64,000 nucleotides of DNA from Clostridiales bacterium (GTDB lineage: Bacteria > Bacillota > Clostridia > Christensenellales > Aristaeellaceae): positions 1 through 64,000 of the forward strand of contig SVGS01000002.1 of assembly GCA_015056205.1 (NCBI GenBank), in the 5' to 3' direction. The number at the start of each line of letters is the position of its first letter. Positions within the stretch are counted from its first letter, which is position 1. The notes beneath the pieces were generated by a model that saw nothing but the letters and a program-made list of their open reading frames with translations, was not told where the DNA came from and made no database searches. Made by a program: the position numbers and the translations under genes. Shown piece by piece: positions 9,112 to 17,935 of this stretch.

Positions 9112-10794
9112 TCACGAAAAATCCTTCCGGACGGACATGCGGACCTCGCTGCCGTGTATGGTAATCCGAAGGCCGTCCGCAAGCTTTACAAGGACGGAGC
9201 GTTCATATCCGTCCCACTCTCCCGACGCCAGCCGGATCCGGCTTTCAGGAAGGTCAAAACATACGTCATCGCCGGAATCGGACGCCATCGCGCGCTCAAA
9301 GACGGACCGGAGTTTATCAAGGAAGCTCCCTTTCTGTTTCCCGGATGCGGCCGAAGCTTTCAGCAGCTTTTTCTTCTTTTTGTCCATCTCCGTCCGGACC
9401 GTCAGCAGCAGTTCAAACTGCAGGCCGATCCGTTCGATCCGGAAGGAAGCCGTCAGTTCACCGGTCACAATATGGATCATGCTCAGCATTTCTTCCGTAA
9501 ACAGTACGAGGCGCAGGGTGTCCCGATGGTTCAGCCCGCTGCTGAGCGCCATTTTCTCCGCCTCGTCGGCCGCGTCTTTGAACCCGTTTCCGCGGTTGTC
9601 AATCCGGATGGTTTCCGAACAGATGATATCACCCTGCAGCGCTTTCAGTTTCAGACGGAGAGCCTCTGAAGCCTGGATCAGCGGCCTGCGGATATTCACA
9701 TACCAGGTTTCACCGGCGTAGATGGAAATCAGCCGGTTCACCATGGACAGCATCATCTTCCTGCCGCCGTCGTCCGTTTTGTCCGCCGGGTCGGCATCCT
9801 CTTCCTTCTCGCCTGCTTTTTTGTCCAGCCGGGAGAACAGCGTGGTAACAAAAACCTCACGCTGTTCAGGCGTACATTTCCTGAACCATTCGTGAGTGGT
9901 ACGGTCCACGATCCGGGAGACGTCCGTTACGCTTTCCTCTTCGAGGAAATGCCTTCCCATAACCAGCCAGTTGAACGGGTCATGCTGGAGGAAGAAGGAA
10001 ACTTTTTTGGTCCGGACAACACGGTAAACGGGATTGTAATTCAGCAGCATGCCAACCATGGAGCCGGCCGGAACAAAAGAGCGGATCAGCGGCTCAATGC
10101 TCCGGTAGCCTTCGGAAGCGACGGTATCATCATCCAGGCCCGGCCCGTCGAAAGAGTAGATTTCCCGGATCCTTTCCCGGATTTCGGGGCTGGTATGCGC
10201 GGCGGAATACAGGGCAAGATTGCCGCCTTTGCTGTGCCCGACAAGAATGATCGGCCCCGTTGTTCTGCCAGCCGCCTGTTCCAGGTAAGCAAGGGCGGCC
10301 GACTGGGCGGGAACGGGCGTCATGTAGCACAACATAAAATCTTCCTTCCAGCCCACCAGCGAAGTGTCCGTACCCCTGAAGGCAACCACGGTGCCGGTAT
10401 CGGGAACCGCCATGGTGATCGCGGAGAACTGGATATTGCGCGCAGGATCCACATCGTTCACCTGATCCGGAATCACGATATCCTGAAAGCGCCTGCTTTC
10501 CGCCATTTCTCTGAGAAAGCAGTTGCGAATCTCCGCGGTGTCAGCGATCCCGTCCTGCGGGCAGCGGTCCAGCAGTTCCGAGGTGGCCAGGCTGCCCAGC
10601 CGAAGCTCCTGTCCGTTCCCGAAGGACAGCTCGTTTTCCCCGAAATTGGCATAGGAGATCAGGGCTGCAATGACGCTGTCGATCTCATTCCAGCCGGATT
10701 CCGCGAACGAAAGGTCGCCGCGCCACCGTACATAGTCGAACACTGTGCCGTCCGGGATCTTTTTCCGGCTGTTCTGTTTTTTCTGTTCTTCCAT
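9112..10794 (-). CDS. Mbeg1/DUF2974-like lipase-fold protein with a C-terminal GHKL-like domain
   Basis: 560 residues. The N-terminal half (about 15-320) is an alpha/beta hydrolase of the Mbeg1/DUF2974 type: TVVAFRGTD, nucleophile elbow GHSKGG (S188) and a YSFDGPGL segment. After a charged linker (EKEEDADPADKTDD) the C-terminal part (about 400-560) does not belong to the lipase fold. Its GL.HRDTLRLVLFTEEML region recalls GHKL-type ATP-binding proteins of Firmicutes, although glycine-rich ATP boxes are not obvious. No signal peptide. It is followed by the MBL-fold gene. Lipid hydrolysis is likely; the role of the C-terminal domain is unknown. Confidence 0.75.
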   Translation of the reverse strand: MEEQKKQNSRKKIPDGTVFDYVRWRGDLSFAESGWNEIDSVIAALISYANFGENELSFGNGQELRLGSLATSELLDRCPQDGIADTAEIRNCFLREMAESRRFQDIVIPDQVNDVDPARNIQFSAITMAVPDTGTVVAFRGTDTSLVGWKEDFMLCYMTPVPAQSAALAYLEQAAGRTTGPIILVGHSKGGNLALYSAAHTSPEIRERIREIYSFDGPGLDDDTVASEGYRSIEPLIRSFVPAGSMVGMLLNYNPVYRVVRTKKVSFFLQHDPFNWLVMGRHFLEEESVTDVSRIVDRTTHEWFRKCTPEQREVFVTTLFSRLDKKAGEKEEDADPADKTDDGGRKMMLSMVNRLISIYAGETWYVNIRRPLIQASEALRLKLKALQGDIICSETIRIDNRGNGFKDAADEAEKMALSSGLNHRDTLRLVLFTEEMLSMIHIVTGELTASFRIERIGLQFELLLTVRTEMDKKKKKLLKASAASGKQKGSFLDKLRSVFERAMASDSGDDVCFDLPESRIRLASGEWDGYERSVLVKLADGLRITIHGSEVRMSVRKDFS

Positions 10795-10841
10795 GGCCGC
10801 ATGTTCCTTTCCGGGGTGTATATAAAGCTTGTCAGCCGCCT

Positions 10842-11867
10842 TCAGTTTCCCTCTTTTCTCGGGTCACGGCGGAAGCACGGAATCTCCTTGCACGGCGTCC
10901 TGTAGGCATATCTTTCGCCGCGGCCGCCGATGGCATGATACCAGTTTCCCGTCACCTCGTTTACGATCCGGAGGGCGTCGGCGGTTTCCTCCATCTCAAA
11001 CAGCAGAATGCGCTTGCGGATATGATCGTTCGGGCAATGGCAGGCCATCATCAGCTGCCGTGAAAAAGTATAAAAGAGCATCCCGTGTCCCCCGTCCAGG
11101 GAATAAAGCGGCTCTTTCCTTTGCTGCCAGGGGCCCGTGATTTCTCCGCTTTCGCTGACCGCATAGGATATGGCGTAACTGCCGCCGGAGGTAAACCCGG
11201 ACCAGAGCATCAGCAATTTCCCGTCCGGAAGCCTGTGCAGGAACGGGCCGTCCGTCACGCCGCTTGCTCCCGTCCACGGGCCGTCGGAAGCACGGAAAAG
11301 GATGACCGGCTCCCCTGCCGCTTCCCCCAGATCTTCGGACAGCGGTATGGCGCAGATCTGTCCGTCATCCACCTGCAGCCATTCATGGCAGAATACCAGC
11401 CAGGGTTCGCCTTTCCGGTCAATATACAGCGTTCCGTCCAGGCAGTGCCAGCCCTCCGGCGTCAGCGGTTCTTCCCGAACCGGGCGGAACGGCCCCTTCG
11501 GGCTGTCCGACACCAGGCACTGGCAGCGGCGGTAAGTTCCTTCCGCCCGGAACGAGCTGATCAGATAGTACTTTCCCCGCCACAGATGGCATTCCGGAGC
11601 CCAGTAATCCCGGTCCGCCCAGAAACTGCCTTTTTCAAAGCACACCCGCGGTGCGGACCAATGGATCAGGTCCGGGCTTTCCAGCACATAGAAGTGGCCG
11701 GGACCGGCAGGCACATCCGGAAAACGTTCCGAATCCACGAACTGGACATAGGTATAATACCGGCCGCTTGCCTCGTCCGGGAGAATAAACGGGTCGCTGA
11801 TATGGACGTCCCGGATATGGTACGGATAAGCTTTCAGGTCCGCCAGGTGATCAGCACACTGAAACAT
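10842..11867 (-). CDS. Glycoside hydrolase family 43-like protein
   Basis: A five-bladed beta-propeller protein of 341 residues without signal peptide. GH43 landmarks are the base in HISDPFIL, the second aspartate in LDGTLYID and VTDGPFLHRLPDG where the catalytic acid normally sits. In classical GH43 enzymes this last position is a glutamate (EGP); here it is TDGP. Activity may therefore be altered, or the acid may be another residue. GH43 members release arabinose, xylose or galactose from plant polysaccharides. AGGAGGAA precedes ATG 11867 by 8 nt. Confidence 0.8.
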   Translation of the reverse strand: MFQCADHLADLKAYPYHIRDVHISDPFILPDEASGRYYTYVQFVDSERFPDVPAGPGHFYVLESPDLIHWSAPRVCFEKGSFWADRDYWAPECHLWRGKYYLISSFRAEGTYRRCQCLVSDSPKGPFRPVREEPLTPEGWHCLDGTLYIDRKGEPWLVFCHEWLQVDDGQICAIPLSEDLGEAAGEPVILFRASDGPWTGASGVTDGPFLHRLPDGKLLMLWSGFTSGGSYAISYAVSESGEITGPWQQRKEPLYSLDGGHGMLFYTFSRQLMMACHCPNDHIRKRILLFEMEETADALRIVNEVTGNWYHAIGGRGERYAYRTPCKEIPCFRRDPRKEGN

Positions 11868-11950
11868 CGTATGTTCCTCCTCTTCGGTTCAGAAAGGTCT
11901 GCTTCTTATTCTACCTGTATTCCGGACGTTTGACAATGGAAAGAACCGGT

Positions 11951-13036
11951 TCAGGCAGGCGCTTTCAGTTCACTGATCATTGTCAGCAGGTCCAGATAAA
12001 ACGAACGGATATCGTGCCTGTGCATCAGTCCGCCCTGCAGCCACATATGGTCCCCCCGGACAACCGGAAAAACGTTCCACATTCCGCATTCCGCGTTTTC
12101 CCTGTTCAGGGGCTTTGACGGGGCGCCTGTGGGAACCATCGCGGATACGGTGTTGACCAGTCCGTCGTTCTCTCGCCAGCTTTCATCGACGGCCATCCCG
12201 CCGGCCGTCCTGCCGGAATAGGCTCCGATCTGCCTGCTCCGCGCGACGAACAGCGGCTCCATCCCGCGCGCGGGAAGAAAGGTTCCGTCCGGCTGTTTTT
12301 TCGCGGCGCTGCAGGGTACGGAGAAATAAAATACATCCGGCAGGGTGGTGATCCGCAGGTTCAGTTCCCGCGCGCGGTCCAGATACATATCGTAGTTAGC
12401 ATTGTCCCGCTCATCCCGCCCGTCGGGTTTGCCCTTTGTGCTCATCGACAGGATCCGGGCCAGAATCTTACTCCACCAGGGAACCTTCACACCGGCGGGA
12501 TCAAAATCCGGATCCCGGAACAGGTCCAATGCCGTCGAGCCGTTCATGGGAGAAGCCAGGGTCACGATGCTGTGAATGGGGTTGTTCCCGAGGCCGGTAA
12601 ACAGGGGCGATATTTCATCCGGCGGAGTATCCGCCCGTTCTTCCGCGTCCCCATGCGCCAGCAGTTCGGAAAACATGCGCACCGTCGCGCCTCCGAAGGA
12701 GTGGCCCAGCAGCACCAGGCGTTTCTTCCCGTTCCATTCCGGGATCAGCGGACTGCCCGAAAAGTCCCGGCCGTACCGGTCATGCCGGTATGCCGCGCTG
12801 TGAGCTTTTCCATAATCTGTCCGTGTCCCGGCAAGCTGCGCGTAGAGCTCGCAGGCCCTGTCCCAGGCGCTGCCGGCCGGCGAAACAGACGCGGCATAGC
12901 AATCGAAGCCTTTCTCCCGAAGGAAGGCCATCAGGTCGCCGCCCCGCATGCCCCAGTAAGGCATCCGGCGATAGGTTTTGTCATAGCTTCCCCAGCCGGA
13001 AAGGCCGTGCACAAAGACAAACTGTAAACCGCTCAT
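11951..13036 (-). CDS. Triacylglycerol-lipase-like alpha/beta hydrolase
   Basis: 361 residues with the oxyanion region FVFVHGLSGWG, nucleophile elbow GHSFGG, and ENDGLVNT and DHM segments that fit the catalytic Asp and His of the Staphylococcus/Geobacillus lipase group. No secretion signal is visible, unlike many members of that group. The track start is GTG 13045, which overlaps the Shine-Dalgarno sequence; ATG 13036 has AGGAGGG about 9 nt upstream and is preferred. The gene stands alone, convergent to nothing and divergent from the AraC remnant. Confidence 0.82.
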   Translation of the reverse strand: MSGLQFVFVHGLSGWGSYDKTYRRMPYWGMRGGDLMAFLREKGFDCYAASVSPAGSAWDRACELYAQLAGTRTDYGKAHSAAYRHDRYGRDFSGSPLIPEWNGKKRLVLLGHSFGGATVRMFSELLAHGDAEERADTPPDEISPLFTGLGNNPIHSIVTLASPMNGSTALDLFRDPDFDPAGVKVPWWSKILARILSMSTKGKPDGRDERDNANYDMYLDRARELNLRITTLPDVFYFSVPCSAAKKQPDGTFLPARGMEPLFVARSRQIGAYSGRTAGGMAVDESWRENDGLVNTVSAMVPTGAPSKPLNRENAECGMWNVFPVVRGDHMWLQGGLMHRHDIRSFYLDLLTMISELKAPA

Positions 13037-13060
13037 CCGTTTCACCCTCCTGTCTCACGA

Positions 13061-13492
13061 ATGATATCACTTCCGGTATTTCTTTGTCCATATTTGATAA
13101 AACCCATAATTTGGGTTATCGCCAAAAAGCTGGCGCTCCGGCACCCGGAGGAAAAAGCGGAGCCTGTTCCGGATCTGGCGGAAAGTGCCAGGCTCTATAT
13201 CGACGCTCACTACATGGAACCGGTGACCGTCGCCGGGATTGCGGCTGCCCTGTTCGTCACCCCCGTCTATCTCGGCCAGGTTTTCCGGAAAGCCATGAAC
13301 ATGACAATCCGGCAGTATCTGATGACCGTACGGATCGAGCGGACCAAGGAACTGCTTGAGCGGACCTCCCTTCATGTCTATGAGATTGCCGACCGGGTAG
13401 GATTCGCCGAAAGCAAATACCTGGTTGCCTGCTTTCAGAAAGAAACCGGCCTTTCCCCCGCCGCCTGGCGAAGGGAAAAGGCCGGAAAATGA
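13061..13492 (+). pseudogene. AraC-type DNA-binding domain, probably a truncated regulator
   Basis: The frame encodes a two-helix-turn-helix AraC domain (about residues 37-140, from PDLAESARLYIDAHY to GLSPAAWRREK). The sequence most resembles the C-terminus of YesN-type response regulators, which carry a receiver domain in front. Here only about 35 unrelated residues precede it and no convincing ribosome binding site is present. It most likely is the remnant of a larger regulator; expression as a stand-alone AraC domain cannot be excluded. Confidence 0.6.
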
Positions 13493-13515
13493 CGCGCTGC
13501 CCGTCGGTCATTCCT

Positions 13516-13926
13516 TTATTTGATGATTGCCGCGGCAAATTCCGCGGCCGCTTTCAGATCTTCAGCATTGGGCCTGCCTTTGTGCATGCCCTTAAACTCA
13601 CCCTTGCAGTGAAATTCCCGCTCATCCATCGGAATGCCGATCTTGTCCGCTTCCGCCTTCACCTTCTTAAAGGTGGAATTGAGCATAGCCGCTGAGCCGA
13701 AATTGACAATCTTTCCGACCTTCGCTTTATCCAGCCCCTGAATGAACTTTCTGACTTCCGGATCAATACTGAAAGCGTAATAGGAGTTTCCGAGAAAAAG
13801 AACATCCACCGGCTCGGTGATCGGACTGCTGATCGGAAGCGCTTCCGTACCGGCCGCTTTGGCCACCGCTTCCGCGAGTTTTTTTGTGTTCCCTGTCTTT
13901 GTGTAATATCTTACCGCGATTTTCAT
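13516..13926 (-). CDS. Flavodoxin-like protein
   Basis: 136-residue flavodoxin-fold protein. The N-terminal strand and phosphate-binding loop read RYYTKTGNTKKLAEAV, matching the FMN phosphate loop T.TGNT. A GNSYYAFSID segment follows in the position of the second FMN loop. It is slightly shorter than standard flavodoxins (about 140-170). The start has GGAAGGAGA 7 nt upstream. It may be a small electron carrier or an FMN-dependent accessory protein; no partner gene adjoins it. Confidence 0.8.
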   Translation of the reverse strand: MKIAVRYYTKTGNTKKLAEAVAKAAGTEALPISSPITEPVDVLFLGNSYYAFSIDPEVRKFIQGLDKAKVGKIVNFGSAAMLNSTFKKVKAEADKIGIPMDEREFHCKGEFKGMHKGRPNAEDLKAAAEFAAAIIK

Positions 13927-14139
13927 GACAAGTCTCCTTCCATCCTCTTTTTCAGCAGCATTCTATCGGACAGAGAAACGTCTGTCAACCAATCCGCAGA
14001 GCCGCTTTTTTCGTTTTGGGAAGAATATGATACCGTAATTTTCTCTTCCGGCCCTGTTTTTCTCTCCCGCTTTGTCCTATGCTATACGCGTACCGAATGA
14101 GCGGTACATGCGAAACGGACGAAATGGAGGAACATCACA

Positions 14140-14445
14140 ATGCTGCGCCTGCTTGGTATTCTGGCTCTGGGAAACATGATCTTCGGCGACGATCGTCATC
14201 GCCGTAACGGCAGTTTCCCCGGCGGCCTTTTGATCCTGCCTGTGCTGATGTTTGGCGGCTGGTTTGCGATTGCTGTCATCGGCGGAGTATTGGGCCTTGC
14301 CGGTTCCATCATCGGCGGGATCTTCTCCGGACTGACTTCTCTTGCTTCCGGCGCTTTCTCCGGCACCGGTGTTGTTATCGGCATCGTGATCGGCCTCGCG
14401 CTGTACTTCCGGCTGAAGAAGAGAGACGAAACGACAGAGGAATGA
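14140..14445 (+). CDS. Small glycine-rich membrane protein
   Basis: 101 residues with a hydrophobic, glycine-rich central part: one membrane segment around 27-50 and another around 70-90, ending in the charged tail RLKKRDETTEE. I do not recognise the family. A good ribosome binding site (TGGAGG) supports translation, and an extended -10 element (TGCTATACG, 14080-14088) may drive it. It is convergent with the LytS-type kinase, the stop codons being 3 nt apart. Confidence 0.6.
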   Translation: MLRLLGILALGNMIFGDDRHRRNGSFPGGLLILPVLMFGGWFAIAVIGGVLGLAGSIIGGIFSGLTSLASGAFSGTGVVIGIVIGLALYFRLKKRDETTEE

Positions 14446-14448
14446 TCG

Positions 14449-15774
14449 TCATCCCGGTTCCGGCAGTTCTGCCGCGCCGGTGGCGGTTTTCGGATCGGGA
14501 ATCGTCACCGTAACCACCGTTCCGCCTCCTTCCCGGGATGTGATCTCCAGTTTTCCCTCGCACATCCATTCCAGCCGTTCCCGGATATTCTTCAGGGCGG
14601 GATACGATTCGGATTTTTCCGCCGCTTCAAATCCGGGACCGTTGTCTTCCACAACAATCACGCCGGCGGAATCCGTATGGCAGGTCCGGATCGTTATATG
14701 AAGCGGTCCTGCATACGGATTCATGCCGTGTTTGACGGCATTCTCCGCAATGGGCTGCAAGGTCAGCGGCGGCAGGCGGAAATTGGTAAACCGCGTATCA
14801 TACTCCACAAGCAGCATGTCCTCATGCTGCGCCTTTTCCACGGCAAGGTAGGACCGCGTATGATCCAGTTCCGCCGAAAAGGGAACGGGGGTCTCGCTGG
14901 CAACAGCGTTAAAGTTTTTGCGAAGATAGTCCGTGAAATCCATCGTAACCTGCCGGGCTTTCTGCGGGTTAAGATTACAAAGGCTGTAGATGCTCATCAG
15001 GGTATTGTAGATGAAGTGCGGCCGCATCTGCAGCACCATAATTCTTGCGCGCTGATTGGCGATTTCGCACTGCTGCTTCGCGATCTCCCGCTCCCGGTGC
15101 AGATCCTGATCGATCTGCTCAGACAGAATCCGGCTGTACATGGAAAGGCCGGTGAGAACTAAACTGACGTCGATGAGCGGGAAAATGTCAACGAACAGAT
15201 GAATGAACAGGGAGACCGTCATCGGCAGAACAGCAACGAGAAGACACATGAAGGTTTTACGGGAAAGCCTTTTTCTGCGCCGGATCGTGCCGGCGAGAGT
15301 AAGAAGCATGAGGACGGTTATCGGCAGCGGAATCAGCGGGTACAGCGGCCCCCGGACCAAAAGCTTTTCCGGTGATATCATGAAGAAGCTGTCTGAAAAC
15401 ACGGAGCTTAGGGTCACAGCCAGATAGGCAATCCCCAGGCCGGTTATGGTATGAAGGAACCTGCTCCCGCGGAGGCTTTCCCCGGCGGAGTGCAGCAGAA
15501 AAGCCGGCAGCATGAACATAGGCACCGCGAGGAACAGCGATTCCAGAAACAGGACGGTATAAATGAACGGAATCGAAGCGGAAAAAACCTGAAGAATCAG
15601 TTCGATAAAGCCAAAAAGGCTGTTCACGATCAGGATGAAAAAATACTGAAAGAAAAAATGCCTGTTCCATTCGTCGCCGCCATGCATAATCCTGGTAAAC
15701 CACAGTCCCGCCACACTCAGCGACAGCGCCGTGCCGATCATGAAGATATAGAAATAATCAAGCCAGTCGATCAC
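14449..15774 (-). CDS. LytS/YesM-type sensor histidine kinase
   Basis: 441-residue membrane kinase. About six or seven transmembrane helices fill residues 5-215, followed by a short coiled region and the His_kinase domain with the phosphoacceptor H253 in QMRPHFIYNT. The ATPase part has the N box IAENAVKHG and the G1 box VEDNGPGF. I place the start at GTG 15774, preceded by GGGAGG, because the longer ORF runs back through the regulator gene. GTG overlaps the TGA of the regulator as GTGA, indicating translational coupling. It should phosphorylate that regulator; the signal is unknown. Confidence 0.88.
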   Translation of the reverse strand: MIDWLDYFYIFMIGTALSLSVAGLWFTRIMHGGDEWNRHFFFQYFFILIVNSLFGFIELILQVFSASIPFIYTVLFLESLFLAVPMFMLPAFLLHSAGESLRGSRFLHTITGLGIAYLAVTLSSVFSDSFFMISPEKLLVRGPLYPLIPLPITVLMLLTLAGTIRRRKRLSRKTFMCLLVAVLPMTVSLFIHLFVDIFPLIDVSLVLTGLSMYSRILSEQIDQDLHREREIAKQQCEIANQRARIMVLQMRPHFIYNTLMSIYSLCNLNPQKARQVTMDFTDYLRKNFNAVASETPVPFSAELDHTRSYLAVEKAQHEDMLLVEYDTRFTNFRLPPLTLQPIAENAVKHGMNPYAGPLHITIRTCHTDSAGVIVVEDNGPGFEAAEKSESYPALKNIRERLEWMCEGKLEITSREGGGTVVTVTIPDPKTATGAAELPEPG

Positions 15775-16373
15775 TTGTCTGTTCCTCCCGTTGAGAACGG
15801 ATAGCGCAGCTTTTTCAGCTGATCTCTCAGGCGCTCCGGGGTCAGCGGTTTCACCACAAATCCGCTGGCTTCGGTTGCCCATGCGTCAAGAGCATAGTCG
15901 GGATAGGCGGTCAGAAACACCACATTGGTGAGAGGGTTGATCTCCAGCAATCTGCGGCTCAGATCAAGGCCGCTGGCTGTTCCCAGCTCAATATCCAGAA
16001 TGGCCAGCGCAATCCGGTTCGTCTTCGCATAGTCAAGTGCCTCCTGCGGCCAGATAAAGCCCGTGATTACCGCAGAGGGCATAACCTCCTCCAGAACCGG
16101 CAGACTGTCGGAGAGAATGGCCTTGTTATCGTCCACCATGATCACAATGGGTGAATCATCGTTCTGGGCCGTAGCGGAAAACAGTGTGCCGATATCAGTC
16201 CCCAGAACTCTGGAGAGACGGGTAATCATCGCGGCATCCGGCATGCGGCTGCCGTTTTCCCACCGAACCACCGCGGAACGGGTCACGTACATCCGCTCCG
16301 CCAGTTCACGCTGAGACATTTCTTTTTCCGATCTCAGTTTCCTCAGCGTCTCCGCAAACAGCATATTCGTCAT
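15771..16373 (-). CDS. Response regulator with N-terminal XRE helix-turn-helix and C-terminal receiver
   Basis: 200 residues in an inverted arrangement. A Cro/CI-type helix-turn-helix occupies about 6-62 (MSQRELAERMYVTRSAVVRWE), and a receiver domain about 75-195. The receiver has the acidic pair D81/D82, phosphoacceptor D127 (LAILDIEL), T155 and K175 (VVKPL), so it looks competent for phosphorylation. LytS-type kinases usually pair with LytTR or AraC regulators, so this partner is unusual. Four-nucleotide overlap with the kinase gene shows they act together. Targets are unknown; autoregulation through the divergent region before the diguanylate cyclase is plausible. Confidence 0.88.
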   Translation of the reverse strand: MTNMLFAETLRKLRSEKEMSQRELAERMYVTRSAVVRWENGSRMPDAAMITRLSRVLGTDIGTLFSATAQNDDSPIVIMVDDNKAILSDSLPVLEEVMPSAVITGFIWPQEALDYAKTNRIALAILDIELGTASGLDLSRRLLEINPLTNVVFLTAYPDYALDAWATEASGFVVKPLTPERLRDQLKKLRYPFSTGGTDK

Positions 16374-16475
16374 CTCCGCAGTTACTCCTTTTTCCTTTTC
16401 CCCGTTATCTTACCCGTTATTTGCGGGAAAATCAAAGCGAAAATCACAGGAGAGTGTGACAATCCGGAACCCCCA

Positions 16476-16504
16476 TTGAAAAACAGCTGAATAGATATTA
16501 GAAT
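16476..16504 (+). promoter_or_regulatory. Promoter of the diguanylate cyclase gene
   Basis: TTGAAA (16476-16481) and TAGAAT (16499-16504) are separated by 17 bp. Transcription should begin near 16511, leaving a leader of about 130 nt. The leader contains no riboswitch that I recognise. The region is also the divergent upstream region of the two-component genes. Confidence 0.65.
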
Positions 16505-16644
16505 TACTCTGCATTTATATGCATTCCGGAAGCCCGGCTGCGCAGAGACGAATCCGCCCGGCGGTTGTCTTCGTTCCGGTTCCGCAGGGGATCAGATCCT
16601 CTGAATCAGTCAAAGAAGTATGCAGCAATGAATGAGAGGGAATC

Positions 16645-17742
16645 ATGGCGTTTTTACAAAGATTTGCAAGGTATATTGTCCCATCGGTTGATCCTGAAAT
16701 TTCCCGGGAAATTGACCGGAAAAGTATGCGGAATATTTATATCATTTCCGTACTTGTTCTGATTTTTGAAAGCCTGACCTTTATTGTGTTCCTTTCGGCA
16801 AAGGCACGATCCTTCGGTCATTATGAATGGGTCAGTACGCTCTACGTGATTTACTGTCTCCTGCTCTGCGGACTGGCTGTCTTTCTGTCAAAGAAAATGT
16901 TTCAGAACAGGAAGATTTCCCAAAAAAAGTGCGTTGCCGTCAAGGTTTTTTTCTTTGTCGCCTTTTCCCTTTGGGCTATTTTGACTGATTTCCGCCACTA
17001 CACCGTCCACGAACAGATGCTGACCTTCTATACGGTTAATCTGGTTATGGCATGCTTTATCATATTCAAACCGTGGACCGGCATGATCCTCTTCGGCTGT
17101 GCACATCTGGGAATGTACCTTTTGTGTTTTTCCTATGACCATGCTGCCGGAATTCAGCCGCTGAACATCCTGGTTCTTTGCCTGGCCTCGATTGCCTGCA
17201 ATGCGGTTCATTATCACAGTCATATTCATTCCAGTATGAAGGAACATCGTCTTAAAGAAAGCAATAAAGCGCTGGAAAATGCAAGCCACAGAGACGGCCT
17301 GACCGGTCTTAAAAACCGGCTGGCGCTTGAAGAGGACGCCGCGGCGGCAGACGGCAGGCATATAACCGCGTTCATGATTGACATTAATTATTTTAAGGAA
17401 ATCAATGACCGGTACGGGCATACCGTCGGTGATCAGATTTTGAGGGAAACAAGTTATATCCTGAAAAAACTGTTCCCCGGCGCCAGCTGCTATCGGTATG
17501 GCGGAGATGAATTCCTGGTTCTGACCCACAGGCCGGCCCAGGATAATTACGGCGCGCCGACATACGATTTTACCAATGAAGGTTCTGCCGTGAAGGTATC
17601 CCTTTCGATCGGCAGCGCCCAGGGAGATCCCACCGGCCATGAGGAGCTGTATGCATTGATTTCACTTGCGGACAAAGCGCTCTATGTCATTAAAAAGCGA
17701 ACTCATTCCATTGAAGGCGGCGGTCATGAAAGAAGAAACTGA
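16645..17742 (+). CDS. Membrane-bound diguanylate cyclase (GGDEF)
   Basis: 365 residues. Five or six transmembrane helices (about residues 30-185) precede a short coiled segment and a GGDEF domain beginning near HRDGLTGLKNR (215). The active-site GGDEF is intact at 286-290 (YRYGGDEFLVL), so synthesis of cyclic di-GMP is expected at the membrane. The allosteric RxxD inhibitory site upstream of GGDEF is not seen, so product inhibition may be weak. No sensory domain other than the membrane region is visible. A terminator follows directly. Confidence 0.9.
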   Translation: MAFLQRFARYIVPSVDPEISREIDRKSMRNIYIISVLVLIFESLTFIVFLSAKARSFGHYEWVSTLYVIYCLLLCGLAVFLSKKMFQNRKISQKKCVAVKVFFFVAFSLWAILTDFRHYTVHEQMLTFYTVNLVMACFIIFKPWTGMILFGCAHLGMYLLCFSYDHAAGIQPLNILVLCLASIACNAVHYHSHIHSSMKEHRLKESNKALENASHRDGLTGLKNRLALEEDAAAADGRHITAFMIDINYFKEINDRYGHTVGDQILRETSYILKKLFPGASCYRYGGDEFLVLTHRPAQDNYGAPTYDFTNEGSAVKVSLSIGSAQGDPTGHEELYALISLADKALYVIKKRTHSIEGGGHERRN

Positions 17743-17751
17743 GCCCTTCAA

Positions 17752-17787
17752 AAAAAGCGTCTCGCTCTGCGGAGTGAGGCGCTTTTT
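17752..17787 (+). terminator. Intrinsic terminator after the diguanylate cyclase
   Basis: AAAAAGCGTCTCGCTC (17752-17767) pairs with GAGTGAGGCGCTTTTT (17772-17787), 16 bp including two wobble pairs, loop TGCG, with the T run at the end of the stem. Confidence 0.85.
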
Positions 17788-17802
17788 GCGGAATTCATCC
17801 GG

Positions 17803-17831
17803 TGGACAAGGGACGCCCGGCATGGTATGAT
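17803..17831 (+). promoter_or_regulatory. Promoter of the lipoprotein gene
   Basis: TGGACA (17803-17808) and TATGAT (17826-17831) with a 17-bp spacer, located right after the preceding terminator and 105 bp before the start codon. Confidence 0.65.
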
Positions 17832-17935
17832 TCCGGTAACCCTTTACGCCGTGTGGCCCGGAAAAACAAATGAGCAGAGCAGCGGGGAACTGTTTCCGTA
17901 CGGATACGTCTTTCATTGCAGAGGAGGGATTCACG

